DNA of 64,000 nt from Vibrio aestivus (GCA_003263845.1 JYJN01000035.1:1-64000); one strand, 5' to 3'. Positions 52,096-62,276 are shown, counted from the stretch's first letter. Program-made: numbers and translations. The notes: a model not told the origin generated them from the sequence alone.

Positions 52096-53124
52096 TTAAG
52101 GTTTAACAGCCACGATAATATTTCGGTTAATCGACTGGTCAACACGGTGTAAGTAACCAGTGTATGGCGCTTCACTCATAACCGTCCAACCTTGCTCTTC
52201 GAATAACTGGGCGAGCTCTTTCCACTTCAAGGTAAACTCATTGAAAGAGAGTACAACCGCACCATTCTTCTTAAGTACCTTTTTCCAAGCAGGGAGCGCT
52301 TCTGCTAATAACTCGTTTGGACTGCGGTTTAGCTTGTTGTCTTTGGCATTTTTACTGCCGTGCTGCACACCGTATGGCAAATCAGACACCATCACGTCGA
52401 CCGAGTTCTTCTTCACTACCAAATCCGCTTGGCGGGTATCGGCTGCGTAGAGCTTCATCGACTGACTTTCGCCTGCATTGAACGCATCTTTAGTTGCTGC
52501 CGCATCCAAGACAAAACCATCAGCAACTTTCTTACCTTGCGCCGTTCGCTTCTCTTTGCCCGCTTTATGTTTAAAGCGACCATTTTTCATGAACTTCACA
52601 ATGAAAGTTTGGATCTCTTGTACCCACTTAGCATTGATTTCAACGCCTACGACGTTGAAGCCCTGAATCAGGCCTTCGTATAGCGTCGTACCTTTGCCAC
52701 ACATTGGATCCATAAGGGTCAATGTGTCACTGTCTGTCTGAGCTGCGCTTGCGCCTAGGTTGACCATCAAGCGGGTAAACTGCTCGTTCGTCTTACCGGT
52801 ATAGCGCAGAATCTGGCTCATGCTTTCAGGAAAAGTGTTGTAAGCGGGAGGAACAATAGGCTTCAGCAAGCCATTATCCACAACTTCAAACAGTGCGTAG
52901 TAGATTGAAGAAGCTGAAATTATCTTCATTTGCTCAGCCATTAGAGGCTCTTTACAAGAAAATACGATAGCAGCAGGCAATCCCACCGCTTTATCTTCAA
53001 TAACAAATTTCTCTACACCTTGAGCTTCAAGCATGGCTTGAAGCTCACTGCGCGCTATCTCAAGCGCGCTATCGAAATAAATACGGTTATGGCCAGGGTT
53101 TGCCAGAATCGCATACAACGACAT
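52096..53124 (-). CDS. TRM11-like SAM-dependent RNA methyltransferase
   Basis: 342-residue class I methyltransferase. The N-terminal part resembles a divergent THUMP-like region; SAM motif LMDPMCGKGTTLYEGLIQGFNVVGVEIN is near residue 145-170. The catalytic motif IV is DLPYGVQHG, the (D/N)LPY type seen in guanine-N2 methyltransferases such as TRM11 and TrmN. Substrate is likely tRNA or rRNA but is not determined. Shine-Dalgarno GGAGTTT; it starts 11 bp after corrected trmB, so the two form an RNA-modification operon. Confidence 0.85.
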   Translation of the reverse strand: MSLYAILANPGHNRIYFDSALEIARSELQAMLEAQGVEKFVIEDKAVGLPAAIVFSCKEPLMAEQMKIISASSIYYALFEVVDNGLLKPIVPPAYNTFPESMSQILRYTGKTNEQFTRLMVNLGASAAQTDSDTLTLMDPMCGKGTTLYEGLIQGFNVVGVEINAKWVQEIQTFIVKFMKNGRFKHKAGKEKRTAQGKKVADGFVLDAAATKDAFNAGESQSMKLYAADTRQADLVVKKNSVDVMVSDLPYGVQHGSKNAKDNKLNRSPNELLAEALPAWKKVLKKNGAVVLSFNEFTLKWKELAQLFEEQGWTVMSEAPYTGYLHRVDQSINRNIIVAVKP

Positions 53125-53135
53125 GGGAAACTCCT

Positions 53136-53853
53136 TTATGCAGTGCGCTTGTACTTAATGTCCCATACACCGTGACCTAAACGTGACCACGCGCCTCAAA
53201 CTTAGTCAGTGGGCGCTCTTCAGGCGAGGAATGTAATCGCCATCTTCAGCAATATTCTCGAAACCCGGCGCCGCATTCATCACTTCAATCATGTGCTCTG
53301 CGTAGTTTTCCCAGTCTGTCGCCATGTGGAAAATACCTGTTTCCAGTTGCAACTTTTGGCGAACCATCTCTGCAAATTCCGCTTTAACAATACGACGCTT
53401 ATGGTGACGTGCTTTATGCCACGGGTCTGGGAAAAACAACTGAAGAGTATGTAGGCTGTCGTTTGGCAGCATGTGCTCAAATACTTCTACCGCATCGTGA
53501 CACATTACACGCAAGTTAGTTACGCCAGCCTCACGAGCAGAAGCCAAACACGCACCAACACCAGGACTGTGAACTTCAATACCTAAAAAGTTCTTTTCAG
53601 GCGCATTTTTTGCCATTTCAACCAATGAAGCACCCATACCGAAGCCAATTTCAAGCACAACTGGGTTATCATTGCCAAACACTTCTTGCCAGTTCAGCTG
53701 CTTCTGTTCGAAGTCGATACCCATTGTTGGCCAACACTCGTTCATCGCGTTCTCTTGACCCTTAGTTAAGCGGCCTTCACGACGAACAAAACTGCGAATT
53801 TTACGTACCAGTTTGCCGTCTTCAGTATATTCGTTAGTGGTCACTTCACTCAT
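53136..53853 (-). CDS. trmB: tRNA (guanine-N7-)-methyltransferase TrmB (two single-base deletions in read)
   Basis: Makes m7G46 in tRNA. The SAM motif [19 protein letters not shown] and the catalytic [14 protein letters not shown] are intact. Read literally, the ORF stops early after [12 protein letters not shown]. Adding one base near 53223 gives [18 protein letters not shown], and a second near 53183 gives [17 protein letters not shown] with a stop at 53136-53138. This is exactly the conserved C-terminus, with the substrate-binding TKFE motif, and gives 239 residues like E. coli TrmB. Confidence 0.92.
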
Positions 53854-54017
53854 TGATTTTGCCTGTACATTGATTAATCAAAGCGGGGATTATCCAAAGA
53901 ATTGCCTGCGGTGCAAGTTTTTCTCATCCTAAATACCCACATGTTTTATCGGTTTTACATCCACAGCTAAGTGTGGTGCAATTTTGTCCCAAATTATAAT
54001 CGAAAATTGAGCTTGTC

Positions 54018-55073
54018 GTGACCCCTTTTGCAAAGGCCATTTTGAAATGGTATGACGCTTATGGAAGAAAAAACCTTCCGTGGCAACAAAACAAAACCGC
54101 GTATAGTGTCTGGCTATCCGAAATAATGCTGCAGCAGACGCAAGTCGCGACAGTCATTCCATACTACCAACGTTTCTTGGAACGCTTCCCAACCGTGATA
54201 GACCTCGCGAATGCGAGTCAAGATGAGGTACTCCACTTATGGACTGGCCTTGGCTATTACGCTCGAGCGCGCAACCTACATAAAGCAGCGAAAATTGTTG
54301 CCGCTGACTATAACGGTGAGTTCCCGATCAATCTCGAAGAGATGAATGCGCTACCGGGTATCGGCCGCTCTACCGCCGCCGCAATCCTCTCTTCAGTCTA
54401 CAAGCAGCCACACGCCATTTTGGATGGCAACGTTAAACGCACCCTCGCTCGAAGTTTTGCGGTTGAAGGCTGGCCTGGGCAAAAGAAAGTAGAAAACCAG
54501 CTTTGGTTACATGCTGAAGAGCATACACCGAGCCAAGATACCGATAAGTACAATCAAGCCATGATGGATATGGGAGCAATGGTTTGTACTCGCAGCAAGC
54601 CCAAGTGTACCCTATGCCCTATTGAATCAATGTGCTTGGCCAATAAGCAAGGAAACCCGCTCGACTATCCGGGAAAAAAGCCTAAGAAAGAGAAACCCGT
54701 AAAAGAAACTTGGTTTGCGATCTTGGTTTGCGATGGAGAAGCATGGCTAGAGCAAAGGCCACCAAGTGGTATTTGGGGCGGGCTATTTTGCTTTCCAGAA
54801 AACAATAATGATGAGCTCAATGAGCTACTACTGGAACGCGGCGTAGAGCAAACAAACATAGTGCAGCAAAAGCAGCTTATCGCATTTAGACACACCTTCA
54901 GCCACTACCATCTCGATATCACACCAATTTTGGTAGAAGTATCAAAGCAACCTAACATGATAATGGAAGCAAGTAGTGGTCTTTGGTATAACTTATCTCA
55001 ACCAGAAGAGATTGGGCTTGCAGCACCTGTTAAGCAACTACTTGAAAGCTTACCCCATGAACTTCAATCATGA
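54018..55073 (+). CDS. mutY: Adenine DNA glycosylase MutY
   Basis: Removes A mispaired with 8-oxoguanine. 351 residues. The catalytic Glu is in [15 protein letters not shown]; the helix-hairpin-helix is [15 protein letters not shown], followed by the Asp region AILDGNVKR. The 4Fe-4S cluster ligands are in [17 protein letters not shown] (C-x6-C-x2-C-x5-C). A C-terminal NUDIX-like domain recognises 8-oxoG. The start is GTG. Followed 16 bp later by yggX, as in E. coli. Confidence 0.95.
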   Translation: MTPFAKAILKWYDAYGRKNLPWQQNKTAYSVWLSEIMLQQTQVATVIPYYQRFLERFPTVIDLANASQDEVLHLWTGLGYYARARNLHKAAKIVAADYNGEFPINLEEMNALPGIGRSTAAAILSSVYKQPHAILDGNVKRTLARSFAVEGWPGQKKVENQLWLHAEEHTPSQDTDKYNQAMMDMGAMVCTRSKPKCTLCPIESMCLANKQGNPLDYPGKKPKKEKPVKETWFAILVCDGEAWLEQRPPSGIWGGLFCFPENNNDELNELLLERGVEQTNIVQQKQLIAFRHTFSHYHLDITPILVEVSKQPNMIMEASSGLWYNLSQPEEIGLAAPVKQLLESLPHELQS

Positions 55074-55089
55074 CTTATAAGGACACGTT

Positions 55090-55371
55090 ATGAGCCGTAC
55101 CGTATTTTGTGCGCGATTACAGAAAGAGGCTGATGGCCTAGATTTCCAACTTTACCCTGGTGAAGTGGGCAAGCGCATCTTTGACAACATATCAAAAGAG
55201 GCTTGGGCTGAGTGGCAACACAAGCAAACCATGCTGATCAACGAAAAGAAATTGAACATGATGGACCCTGAGCATCGCAAACTTCTCGAAGCTGAAATGG
55301 TGAGTTTCCTGTTTGAAGGTAAAGATGTTCATATTGAAGCTACACGCCACCAAGCCAATAGGGCAAAATAG
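55090..55371 (+). CDS. yggX: Fe(2+)-trafficking / oxidative-damage protection protein YggX
   Basis: 93-residue protein that protects iron-sulfur clusters from oxidation. It follows the family throughout: [47 protein letters not shown] and [20 protein letters not shown] (quoted in blocks), with the conserved N-terminal Cys7. mutY-yggX-mltC is the same trio as in E. coli. Confidence 0.96.
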   Translation: MSRTVFCARLQKEADGLDFQLYPGEVGKRIFDNISKEAWAEWQHKQTMLINEKKLNMMDPEHRKLLEAEMVSFLFEGKDVHIEATRHQANRAK

Positions 55372-55447
55372 ATAGCAAAATCAATGACATCATCGCATCG
55401 CTATGATGTCATTTTTATATCTAACCTCTACTCGAGAAAGGATGAGT

Positions 55448-56584
55448 ATGAAGAAGCTAGCTTTTTTCTTTGTCGCCGTATTGATGGCAGGCTGTAGTCG
55501 CGAGTTCGTTGAGAGCATTTACGATATAAACTATGAGCCAACTAACCGCTTTGCAAAAAACCTTGCTGAACTTCCTGGTCAGTTTGAAAAAGACAGTGCA
55601 GCGCTTGATGCCCTTATCTCCAGTTTCTCTGGAGACATTAAAAAGCGTTGGGGCTCCAAAGAGATCAAAGTTGCCGGTAAGAGTAATTACGTAAAATACA
55701 TCGACAATTACTTAAGCCGTTCAGAAGTTAACTTTGATAAAGGTACCATCACTATCGAGACGGTTTCGCCTACCGATCCTAAGGGTCACCTAAAGACTGC
55801 TATCGTAACCACTCTACTCACCCCTGATGATCCGCTTAATGTCGATCTATTCTCTTCCAAGGACATCAAGTTGGAAGGTCGCCCTTTTCTTTATAAACAG
55901 GTCGTTGACCACGAAAAAAAAGCCATTCAATGGTCTTGGCGTGCAAACCGTTTTGCTGACTACTTGATTGAGAATGAGCTTAAAACCAAGAATGTTGATT
56001 TCAAGAAGGCTTACTACGTAGAGATCCCAATGGTTGAGGATCAAGTTGAGATCCGAAGCTATAAGTACGCCGACATCGTTCGTCGAGCTTCTCAGCGTTA
56101 TGACATCCCAGAAGATCTTATTTACGCCATCATCAAAACGGAAAGTAGCTTTAACCCATACGCAGTCAGCTGGGCGAATGCTTATGGCTTAATGCAGGTT
56201 GTACCAAAAACAGCAGGACGTGACGTATTCAAATTAGTGAAGAAGAAATCTGGTGAGCCATCTCCAGAATATCTATTCGACCCTGAAAAAAACATAGACA
56301 CAGGTACAGCCTATTTCTATCTGTTGAAAAATCGCTACTTAAAAGACGTGAATCATCCATTGTCACTTGAGTACAGTATGATTTCAGCCTACAACGGTGG
56401 TGCAGGTGGCGTATTAAACACTTTTGACCGAAATAGCCGCAGTAATGCAATGAGCCGTCTGAACTCACTACAGCCAAATCAAGTTTATTGGGCACTGACC
56501 AATAAACACTCCAATGCGGAAGCGCGTCGTTACCTAGAAAAAGTTACAAATTACAAAAGAGAATTTAACGCAGGCGGCACTTAA
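55448..56584 (+). CDS. mltC: Membrane-bound lytic murein transglycosylase C
   Basis: Outer-membrane lipoprotein cleaving peptidoglycan glycan strands. 378 residues. The signal ends with lipobox LMAGC (MKKLAFFFVAVLMAGC), a DUF3393 domain follows, and the SLT domain starts RYDIPEDLIYAIIKTESSFNP with the catalytic Glu in KTESS. WANAYGLMQVVP and SAYNGGAGGV complete the fold. Start 55448 follows AAGGATGAG; upstream codons are rejected because the signal begins here. Confidence 0.94.
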   Translation: MKKLAFFFVAVLMAGCSREFVESIYDINYEPTNRFAKNLAELPGQFEKDSAALDALISSFSGDIKKRWGSKEIKVAGKSNYVKYIDNYLSRSEVNFDKGTITIETVSPTDPKGHLKTAIVTTLLTPDDPLNVDLFSSKDIKLEGRPFLYKQVVDHEKKAIQWSWRANRFADYLIENELKTKNVDFKKAYYVEIPMVEDQVEIRSYKYADIVRRASQRYDIPEDLIYAIIKTESSFNPYAVSWANAYGLMQVVPKTAGRDVFKLVKKKSGEPSPEYLFDPEKNIDTGTAYFYLLKNRYLKDVNHPLSLEYSMISAYNGGAGGVLNTFDRNSRSNAMSRLNSLQPNQVYWALTNKHSNAEARRYLEKVTNYKREFNAGGT

Positions 56585-56647
56585 CGTTTTCTTTTGACTA
56601 AAAACCAAGCAAACGTGCACTTTTTTGAAATTATTTAAAAAAACCTG

Positions 56648-56676
56648 TTGACGCCAAGGCCGAAAATCCGTTTAAT
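56648..56676 (+). promoter_or_regulatory. Promoter of tRNA array 1
   Basis: -35 TTGACG (56648-56653), 17-bp spacer, -10 TTTAAT (56671-56676), then GC-rich AGCGCTCCG. The discriminator suggests stringent (ppGpp) control. Array 2 has the same layout. Confidence 0.8.
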
Positions 56677-56687
56677 AGCGCTCCGTT

Positions 56688-56763
56688 GCCCGGATAGCTC
56701 AGTCGGTAGAGCAGAGGATTGAAAATCCTCGTGTCGGTGGTTCGATTCCGCCTCCGGGCACCA
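56688..56763 (+). tRNA. tRNA-Phe (GAA)
   Basis: 76-nt cloverleaf, acceptor GCCCGGA / TCCGGGC, anticodon loop TTGAAAA giving GAA, encoded CCA. First gene of array 1. Confidence 0.96.
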
Positions 56764-56823
56764 CAATTTGATTGTTGGTGTCTAATAAAATTAACCATCA
56801 ACAAAGCACAAAGAATATAGTGT

Positions 56824-56899
<76 letters not shown>

Positions 56900-56906
56900 T
56901 TCTTTT

Positions 56907-56982
56907 GCCTCGATAGCTCAGTCGGTAGAGCAGAGGATTGAAAATCCTCGTGTCGGTGGTTCGATTCCGCCTCGAGGCACCA
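56907..56982 (+). tRNA. tRNA-Phe (GAA), variant acceptor stem
   Basis: 76 nt. The body equals the other tRNA-Phe genes, but the acceptor stem is GCCTCGA / TCGAGGC: compensatory paired changes that keep the helix. Encoded CCA. Confidence 0.95.
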
Positions 56983-57036
56983 TTATTTGGTGCTTAACAA
57001 ATAATGGCTATTTAGCCTGTTGTTGACACAAATAAT

Positions 57037-57111
57037 TCCCCCTTAGTTCAGTTGGTAGAACGGCGGACTGTTAATCCGTATGTCGCAGGTTCGAGTCCCG
57101 CAGGGGAGCCA
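57037..57111 (+). tRNA. tRNA-Asn (GTT), one G missing in the acceptor stem
   Basis: Anticodon GTT in CTGTTAA. The 3' side reads CAGGGGAGCCA, whereas the two array-2 copies read CAGGGGGAGCCA; one G of five is missing, giving 75 nt and an unpaired acceptor base. It is otherwise identical. Probably a homopolymer sequencing error. Confidence 0.9.
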
Positions 57112-57118
57112 CTTTCAA

Positions 57119-57150
57119 GAAGCCAAGTCGAAAGACTTGGCTTTTTTTCG
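57119..57150 (+). terminator. Terminator of tRNA array 1
   Basis: Stem AGCCAAGTC / GACTTGGCT with loop GAAA and a T7 tail. The same hairpin ends array 2. Confidence 0.92.
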
Positions 57151-57671
57151 TTTTAAAGCGACTCACTTGTTCCAAGTTAATGTCCAAAATCAGCAAGCTG
57201 CATCTTTCCTAACTCGAAACTTATCCGATAAAGCTCATGCGGTGAGGTTCACTAACAATCTAATAAACGATCTCCACCAATATCTACTATTCTCACGTCA
57301 GACCGAATAAACAGCCAGTTAGCGATAATAACCAGTCATAATCACCGACAGACTTCCTGCTAAAGTTCAAGCATTTTTGATATGCCATAATCCTCTAAAT
57401 CGAATCATTGATAAAAGAGATCTTCGTTCCAGAATATATCTCTAAACCCTTACATACCAAAGAAGACATATCCTGAGAAAGCCGGATTTATAGAACTTAA
57501 ATTCATTGCAATTAAATGAACATCCAGTACTTATTTTGTACCAAAAATTTAATCCGCGTCATACTTTCAGTCTATTCAGTTGTTCGGTTTTATAATTCTT
57601 ACATTATCATTAAGCAATTAATAAAAACTAAATACTGTAAAAATAGACGCACTGTTTGCCGTGAGGGACAT
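57151..57671. other. Intergenic region before the second chemoreceptor
   Basis: About 520 bp, AT-rich. A short ORF that starts inside tRNA-Asn and a 52-codon extension of the chemoreceptor frame are both unconvincing. No repeat or operator recognised; presumably holds the chemoreceptor promoter. Confidence 0.5.
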
Positions 57672-59297
57672 ATGAAACTAAAAACACAAGCGTATTTGCT
57701 GTCGGGAATAATACTGATTGCGCTACTAGCTTTGGCTGCAACTGGACTATGGTCTTTGCGAGTGGCAAGTACCTTGGACAACAAAGCTCGAGTTACTGAA
57801 TTATTTAAAAGCGCATACAGCATACTTACCGAAGTAGAAAAAATGGCCGCAGATGGCACATTAGAAGAACAACAAGCAAAAGACTTAGCTACAAGACTTC
57901 TAAGGAACAATATCTTCAAGGACAATGAATATGTATATGTCGCTGATGAGAACATGATATTTGTTGCTGCTCCCTTGGATCCACAGTTACATGGCACTAG
58001 CTTCCATGACTTTAAAGATGGTAGTGGAAACAGTGTGGGCCAGCTCATCTTGGATGTATTAGGCTCCCAAACAAGCCGAATTGTCGAATATACTTGGACT
58101 CAGAAGCAAGCTGATGGCTCTATTGAGGAAAAATTATCTATCGCTCAAAAGACCCCACGTTGGGGATGGGTTGTTGGGAATGGTATCGGCTTTAATGAGG
58201 TTAATGCTCGCTTCTGGTCAACTGCGCAGTGGCAGCTTGCTTTATGTTTAATCATCGCAGCCGCTATTTTAACTTTACTGATCGTTTCAATGCGCCGCAT
58301 TCTTGCCCTACTTGGTGGTGAACCCGATGAAGTAAGTGAAGCGGTACAAGCTGTTGCTCGTGGTGAAATTCAAACTAACTTTGAAACTCAAGCGCCTAAA
58401 GGCAGTATCTACTACTCCGTGCAGCAGATGAGTCAATCTCTTGCTCAATTGGTTAGTAACTTAACTTCGTCAATGCTAGCGCTTCGCTCAGAGCTTTCGA
58501 ATGTGGAGGGCCGTGCAGGAAGCATCGCTGAGCTTACCGACTCTCAGCAACAGTCGACAGAGATGATCGCAACAGCCATGACGGAAATGGCTTCTTCAGC
58601 CAACAATGTTGCCGATTCTGCTCGTGATACAGCAAGCAATACCGATGAAGCGGATAAACAGAGCCAGCATACTCAGCAGCTAATCCACAATACGGTCGAA
58701 AACATTCAAGGGTTAGCAGGGCAACTCGGTACCGCAAGCCAAGCGGTTGCCGATCTAGACAACGACGTAAACAACATCGTTAAAGTCCTAGATGTCATCG
58801 GTGATATCGCAGAGCAAACAAACCTACTAGCACTAAACGCCGCTATCGAGGCTGCACGTGCAGGCGAACAAGGCCGTGGTTTTGCGGTTGTAGCTGATGA
58901 AGTTCGTAACCTTGCTGGACGTACGCAAGACAGCACCAAAGAGATTCAGCAGATGATTCATAATCTGCAAGAAGGCTCTCGTAACGCTATCCATACCATG
59001 GAAATCTGTGCTGAAACGAGTCAAAGCACGGTGGTGGAATCAGAGAATGCTTCTCAAGCACTGCAACAAATTGTGGTTGCACTCGAATCGATCTCTGCGA
59101 TGAGTCATCAAATTGCCACAGCTGCGGCAGAACAAACTCAGGTGAGTGATGATATTTCTCAGCGCATCAATATGATTGAAGAGAGCGGCACGCAGCTAAG
59201 CTCAGTGGTAACAGAGAGCCACAACAGCACACAAACCCTATCAAGCCTATCTAACGAACTTGAGAACTGGGTAAGCAAGTTCACTGTGAAGCAGTAA
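57672..59297 (+). CDS. Methyl-accepting chemotaxis protein with single Cache domain
   Basis: 541-residue chemoreceptor. The start [20 protein letters not shown] follows Shine-Dalgarno GAGGGA; TM1 is at about 7-27. The periplasmic sCache_2 domain has [17 protein letters not shown] and [19 protein letters not shown]2 lies near 190-210, followed by a HAMP region and the MA domain with the tip [26 protein letters not shown]. No C-terminal NWETF-type pentapeptide is present. It sits alone between two tRNA arrays. Ligand unknown. Confidence 0.93.
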   Translation: MKLKTQAYLLSGIILIALLALAATGLWSLRVASTLDNKARVTELFKSAYSILTEVEKMAADGTLEEQQAKDLATRLLRNNIFKDNEYVYVADENMIFVAAPLDPQLHGTSFHDFKDGSGNSVGQLILDVLGSQTSRIVEYTWTQKQADGSIEEKLSIAQKTPRWGWVVGNGIGFNEVNARFWSTAQWQLALCLIIAAAILTLLIVSMRRILALLGGEPDEVSEAVQAVARGEIQTNFETQAPKGSIYYSVQQMSQSLAQLVSNLTSSMLALRSELSNVEGRAGSIAELTDSQQQSTEMIATAMTEMASSANNVADSARDTASNTDEADKQSQHTQQLIHNTVENIQGLAGQLGTASQAVADLDNDVNNIVKVLDVIGDIAEQTNLLALNAAIEAARAGEQGRGFAVVADEVRNLAGRTQDSTKEIQQMIHNLQEGSRNAIHTMEICAETSQSTVVESENASQALQQIVVALESISAMSHQIATAAAEQTQVSDDISQRINMIEESGTQLSSVVTESHNSTQTLSSLSNELENWVSKFTVKQ

Positions 59298-59314
59298 CTT
59301 ATCAAATAGACCTA

Positions 59315-59343
59315 AAAAGCACGCTTAATCGCGTGCTTTTTTC
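59315..59343 (+). terminator. Terminator of the chemoreceptor gene
   Basis: Stem AAAGCACGC / GCGTGCTTT with a six-base loop and a T-rich tail. Confidence 0.88.
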
Positions 59344-59488
59344 TATTTAGACCAGAGTAAACTGTTTTTCATCATGCTCGCGATACTGCCCTAGCATTGA
59401 AAAAATGCTCGATTTAACTCAGAAATGGACAAAAACAGCCCACTAAGTATAGAAAAGCAACAAACGACAATTTTTTTGCATTTTAGTG

Positions 59489-59517
59489 TTGACCTAAACC
59501 ACGAAAAGCCGTTTAAT
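59489..59517 (+). promoter_or_regulatory. Promoter of tRNA array 2
   Basis: -35 TTGACC (59489-59494), 17-bp spacer, -10 TTTAAT (59512-59517), discriminator ACACCCCGTC. It parallels the array 1 promoter base for base in layout. Confidence 0.8.
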
Positions 59518-59527
59518 ACACCCCGTC

Positions 59528-59603
59528 GCCCGGATAGCTCAGTCGGTAGAGCAGAGGATTGAAAATCCTCGTGTCGGTGGTTCGATTCCGCCTCCGGGCA
59601 CCA
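59528..59603 (+). tRNA. tRNA-Phe (GAA)
   Basis: 76 nt, identical to the 56688 copy, with encoded CCA. First gene of array 2. Confidence 0.96.
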
Positions 59604-59668
59604 CAATTTATTTGTTGGTGTCTCGTTCTAAAAAGAACAAAACATCAAGCAAGCACAGAATATAGTGT

Positions 59669-59744
<76 letters not shown>

Positions 59745-59769
59745 TTCATTCTCTGCAAGAAAAGATAAT

Positions 59770-59845
59770 TCCCCCTTAGTTCAGTTGGTAGAACGGCGGA
59801 CTGTTAATCCGTATGTCGCAGGTTCGAGTCCCGCAGGGGGAGCCA
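59770..59845 (+). tRNA. tRNA-Asn (GTT)
   Basis: 76 nt, acceptor TCCCCCT / AGGGGGA, anticodon GTT, encoded CCA (AGCCA). Serves as the reference for the truncated copy at 57037. Confidence 0.96.
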
Positions 59846-59881
59846 CTTTTAAGTTGATAAGCTTAGACTTGTTAGCTGAAA

Positions 59882-59958
<77 letters not shown>

Positions 59959-59963
59959 TCTTT

Positions 59964-60039
59964 TCCCCCTTAGTTCAGTTGGTAGAACGGCGGACTGTTA
60001 ATCCGTATGTCGCAGGTTCGAGTCCCGCAGGGGGAGCCA
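59964..60039 (+). tRNA. tRNA-Asn (GTT)
   Basis: 76 nt, identical to the 59770 copy; last gene of array 2, 5 bp after tRNA-Thr. Confidence 0.96.
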
Positions 60040-60047
60040 TATTTAAA

Positions 60048-60076
60048 AAGCCAAGTCGAAAGACTTGGCTTTTTTC
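60048..60076 (+). terminator. Terminator of tRNA array 2
   Basis: Stem AGCCAAGTC / GACTTGGCT with loop GAAA and a T6 tail; the same hairpin as after array 1. Confidence 0.92.
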
Positions 60077-60102
60077 GTATCTAATACACTCTAACTAAAA
60101 CT

Positions 60103-61151
60103 TTATAGCTGCTGAGACAATAGCTTTAGAGTATTAAAGGTCGGCTTTGATGGCTCATCATAGTTACCACCAGTTGCCACAATAACCGCTTGTTTGCTTG
60201 GCAGCATCATGATGTATTGCTCTCCTATCCCTACCGCAGCAACCGCGCCATCAATGTTGGGGATTTGCCAAAAGTGGAGGCCATAGCCCATATCGTAAGC
60301 AGGAAAGACACTTTGCTTTAGTTGCTCAAACCATTTCGCATCAACTACTTGCTGACCATTGAACTGCCCTTTGTTTAGCCACATTAATCCAAATCGGCCC
60401 ATATCTTCGGGCGTTAACATCAAGCCCCAATCTGCACCCGGTTCACCACTGCCGTGTTGAGTACCCCATTGATAGTTTGTAATCCCTAAAGGCTGAAACA
60501 GCTTTTCACGCATCACATTAGCAAACGGTTTATCGTAGACACGTTCAATAATCTTGGATAGCCCGACAGTGGAAAGCCCACTATACGAGAAATTTGCCCC
60601 AGGCTCTGACGCTAGACGGTTGATAGAAACTGCTCAAGAAGATCTGAGGCCATGTAGTGGCGAGTGAACACACTCGCCATGGTATTGCTGTAGGAGGTCG
60701 CTAGCTCATCTAATGCATAGCCCGTCGACATGTTCATCACGTCTCGTACTTTTATCTGCATTTTTTCATCGCGGTCAGAGTGTTGGTACTCGGGAAACAA
60801 TGAGAATACTGGTGTGTCTAGACTTTCAAGTTTACCTTCATCAATCGCAATGAAAATTAAAGTCGCGACAAATGACTTGGTAATAGAGTGGAGGTTATGC
60901 AGCTCATCGATAGCAACAGGGACATTGGGGGTATGACGATCGCCCACTCTGCCACTCCCCTGCTTATGCAATTCGAAAACCTTCTGGTTGTCTTGCCATA
61001 CCACCAGCGAGTGCAAGTTGTTGGCTTTACCTGAGCGAACTCGTGACTCTACTGGGTCAAACCGCTCCGCACTTATCAACACTTCCATATCGTTGCGCTC
61101 GCAACCAGCTAATATCAAAACGGCTAAGGTAAGAAGTATTCGTATCTTCAT
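60103..61151 (-). CDS. Lipoprotein serine hydrolase, class C beta-lactamase family (single-base deletion in read)
   Basis: Penicillin-binding/beta-lactamase-fold hydrolase anchored as a lipoprotein: signal MKIRILLTLAVLILAGC, lipid on Cys17. The catalytic Ser-x-x-Lys is SITK at 89-92, and NFSYSGLS supplies the Tyr motif. The frame stops after EQFLSTV; adding one base in the TT run (plus strand) near 60620 gives SNRLASEPGANFSYSGLSTVGLSKI, rejoining the C-terminal part. Corrected length is 349 residues. Substrate is unknown; such proteins are often esterases or D-amino peptidases rather than antibiotic-resistance enzymes. Confidence 0.85.
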
Positions 61152-61228
61152 CTATACAGCTCCACTTAATGTGAGCTTGAATAGTAAACCATCCCTCTCT
61201 GTCGATTCTTCGTGCTGCAGAAGGTATA

Positions 61229-61260
61229 AAAAAAGCGTGCGACTGATCGCACGCTTTTCT
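61229..61260 (-). terminator. Terminator of plsC
   Basis: Stem AAAAGCGTGCGA / TCGCACGCTTTT with a four-base loop; T-tail on the minus strand, about 20 bp after plsC. Confidence 0.9.
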
Positions 61261-61277
61261 GTAATGCTAAGTCAAGC

Positions 61278-62003
61278 TTATGCTTTGTTGAGACCTTTAA
61301 CTTCGTTATCCAGCTCTTCCAACTTCTGTTTCATTTGCTCACGGCAAAGGTTAGCAAGTTCACGGATATTTTCCTTACCGTAACCTTCTGTGCTAATTGG
61401 AGGGAGCATCTCAACGATAACATGGCCGTTATCCCACTTGTTAAGCTTAACACCGCCTGTAGAGCTGCATACGATTGGAATAATAGGTACGCCAGCACCA
61501 ATCGCTGCGTGGAAAGCGCCAGTCTTAAACGGCAATAAACCGCGCCCTCTAGAACGAGTGCCTTCTGGGAACATCCAAACCGAAACATCACTGCTTTTTA
61601 CACTCTCAACCACTTGGTCAATAGTGCCCATTGCTTTAGAACGATTGCCACGATCAATCAGAATGTTGCCCGTTAGCCAGTAGAGCTGACCAAATAGTGG
61701 CATCCAAGCTAAGCTCTTCTTACCCACTGTCACCACTTTTGGAGTTACAGCTGAAGAAACAGTAAACATATCCCAGTTATTCTGATGGTTAGCGATATAA
61801 ATATGCTGACCACGATTGTAGGCATCTTCTGGGATACGCAAATCTAGTTTAATGCCGAATACTTTCGACATGCGGCCAAAGATGCGGCCAAAAGTAAACA
61901 CGTGTTTTGGGTTTCGTGGACTCAACAGACAGTAACCACAACCAAAGATAAACATAACAATCGCAAAGATTGCGACTGCAAATACACGTAATAGTGCAAT
62001 CAT
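61278..62003 (-). CDS. plsC: 1-acyl-sn-glycerol-3-phosphate acyltransferase
   Basis: Inner-membrane enzyme adding the second acyl chain to make phosphatidate, following the step catalysed by PlsY encoded at 6.5 kb. 241 residues: an N-terminal membrane helix, the catalytic motif NHQNNWD (H-x4-D), FPEGTRSRG and later PIVCSSTG. The start MIALLRVFAVAIF is chosen over one seven codons upstream. Confidence 0.93.
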   Translation of the reverse strand: MIALLRVFAVAIFAIVMFIFGCGYCLLSPRNPKHVFTFGRIFGRMSKVFGIKLDLRIPEDAYNRGQHIYIANHQNNWDMFTVSSAVTPKVVTVGKKSLAWMPLFGQLYWLTGNILIDRGNRSKAMGTIDQVVESVKSSDVSVWMFPEGTRSRGRGLLPFKTGAFHAAIGAGVPIIPIVCSSTGGVKLNKWDNGHVIVEMLPPISTEGYGKENIRELANLCREQMKQKLEELDNEVKGLNKA

Positions 62004-62235
62004 TCTTGTTCTCCCGAACAGCAAAGCTCAATTCAATACCAATCGTAGTAAATAACGGCTCACTCTAGCTTGCTAAAATACTCGATAACATCGTTAGAAA
62101 TTTTGATTGTAGAATCACTACTTATCGAAAAATTTCTGCCTTGTTATCAAGCGTTTTTTCAGCGCTATTTATGAACACTTATTTACTGTGATTGGCATAA
62201 CAGCCCAGACTTTAACTGATCTTCAACTCATAAAA

Positions 62236-62260
62236 AAGCCGAAACCTAAGTTTCGGCTTA
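62236..62260 (-). terminator. Terminator of the murA operon
   Basis: Stem AAGCCGAAAC / GTTTCGGCTT with loop CTAA and a T6 tail on the minus strand, just after murA. Confidence 0.92.
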
Positions 62261-62276
62261 CAAATGTTAGCTCAAG

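Noticed and set aside
57080..57310. 76-codon ORF starting inside tRNA-Asn
   Set aside because: It begins in the tRNA and crosses the terminator hairpin, has no ribosome site and no protein-like pattern.
57516..57671. 52-codon N-terminal extension of the second chemoreceptor
   Set aside because: The internal ATG at 57672 has GAGGGA before it and starts a normal TM1; the extension is AT-rich and unlike the family.
59391..59606. Minus-strand ORF of 71 codons over tRNA-Phe
   Set aside because: It is the reverse strand of the tRNA gene and its flank; the typical peptide RHEDFQSSALPTELSGR is a known spurious translation of tRNA-Phe.
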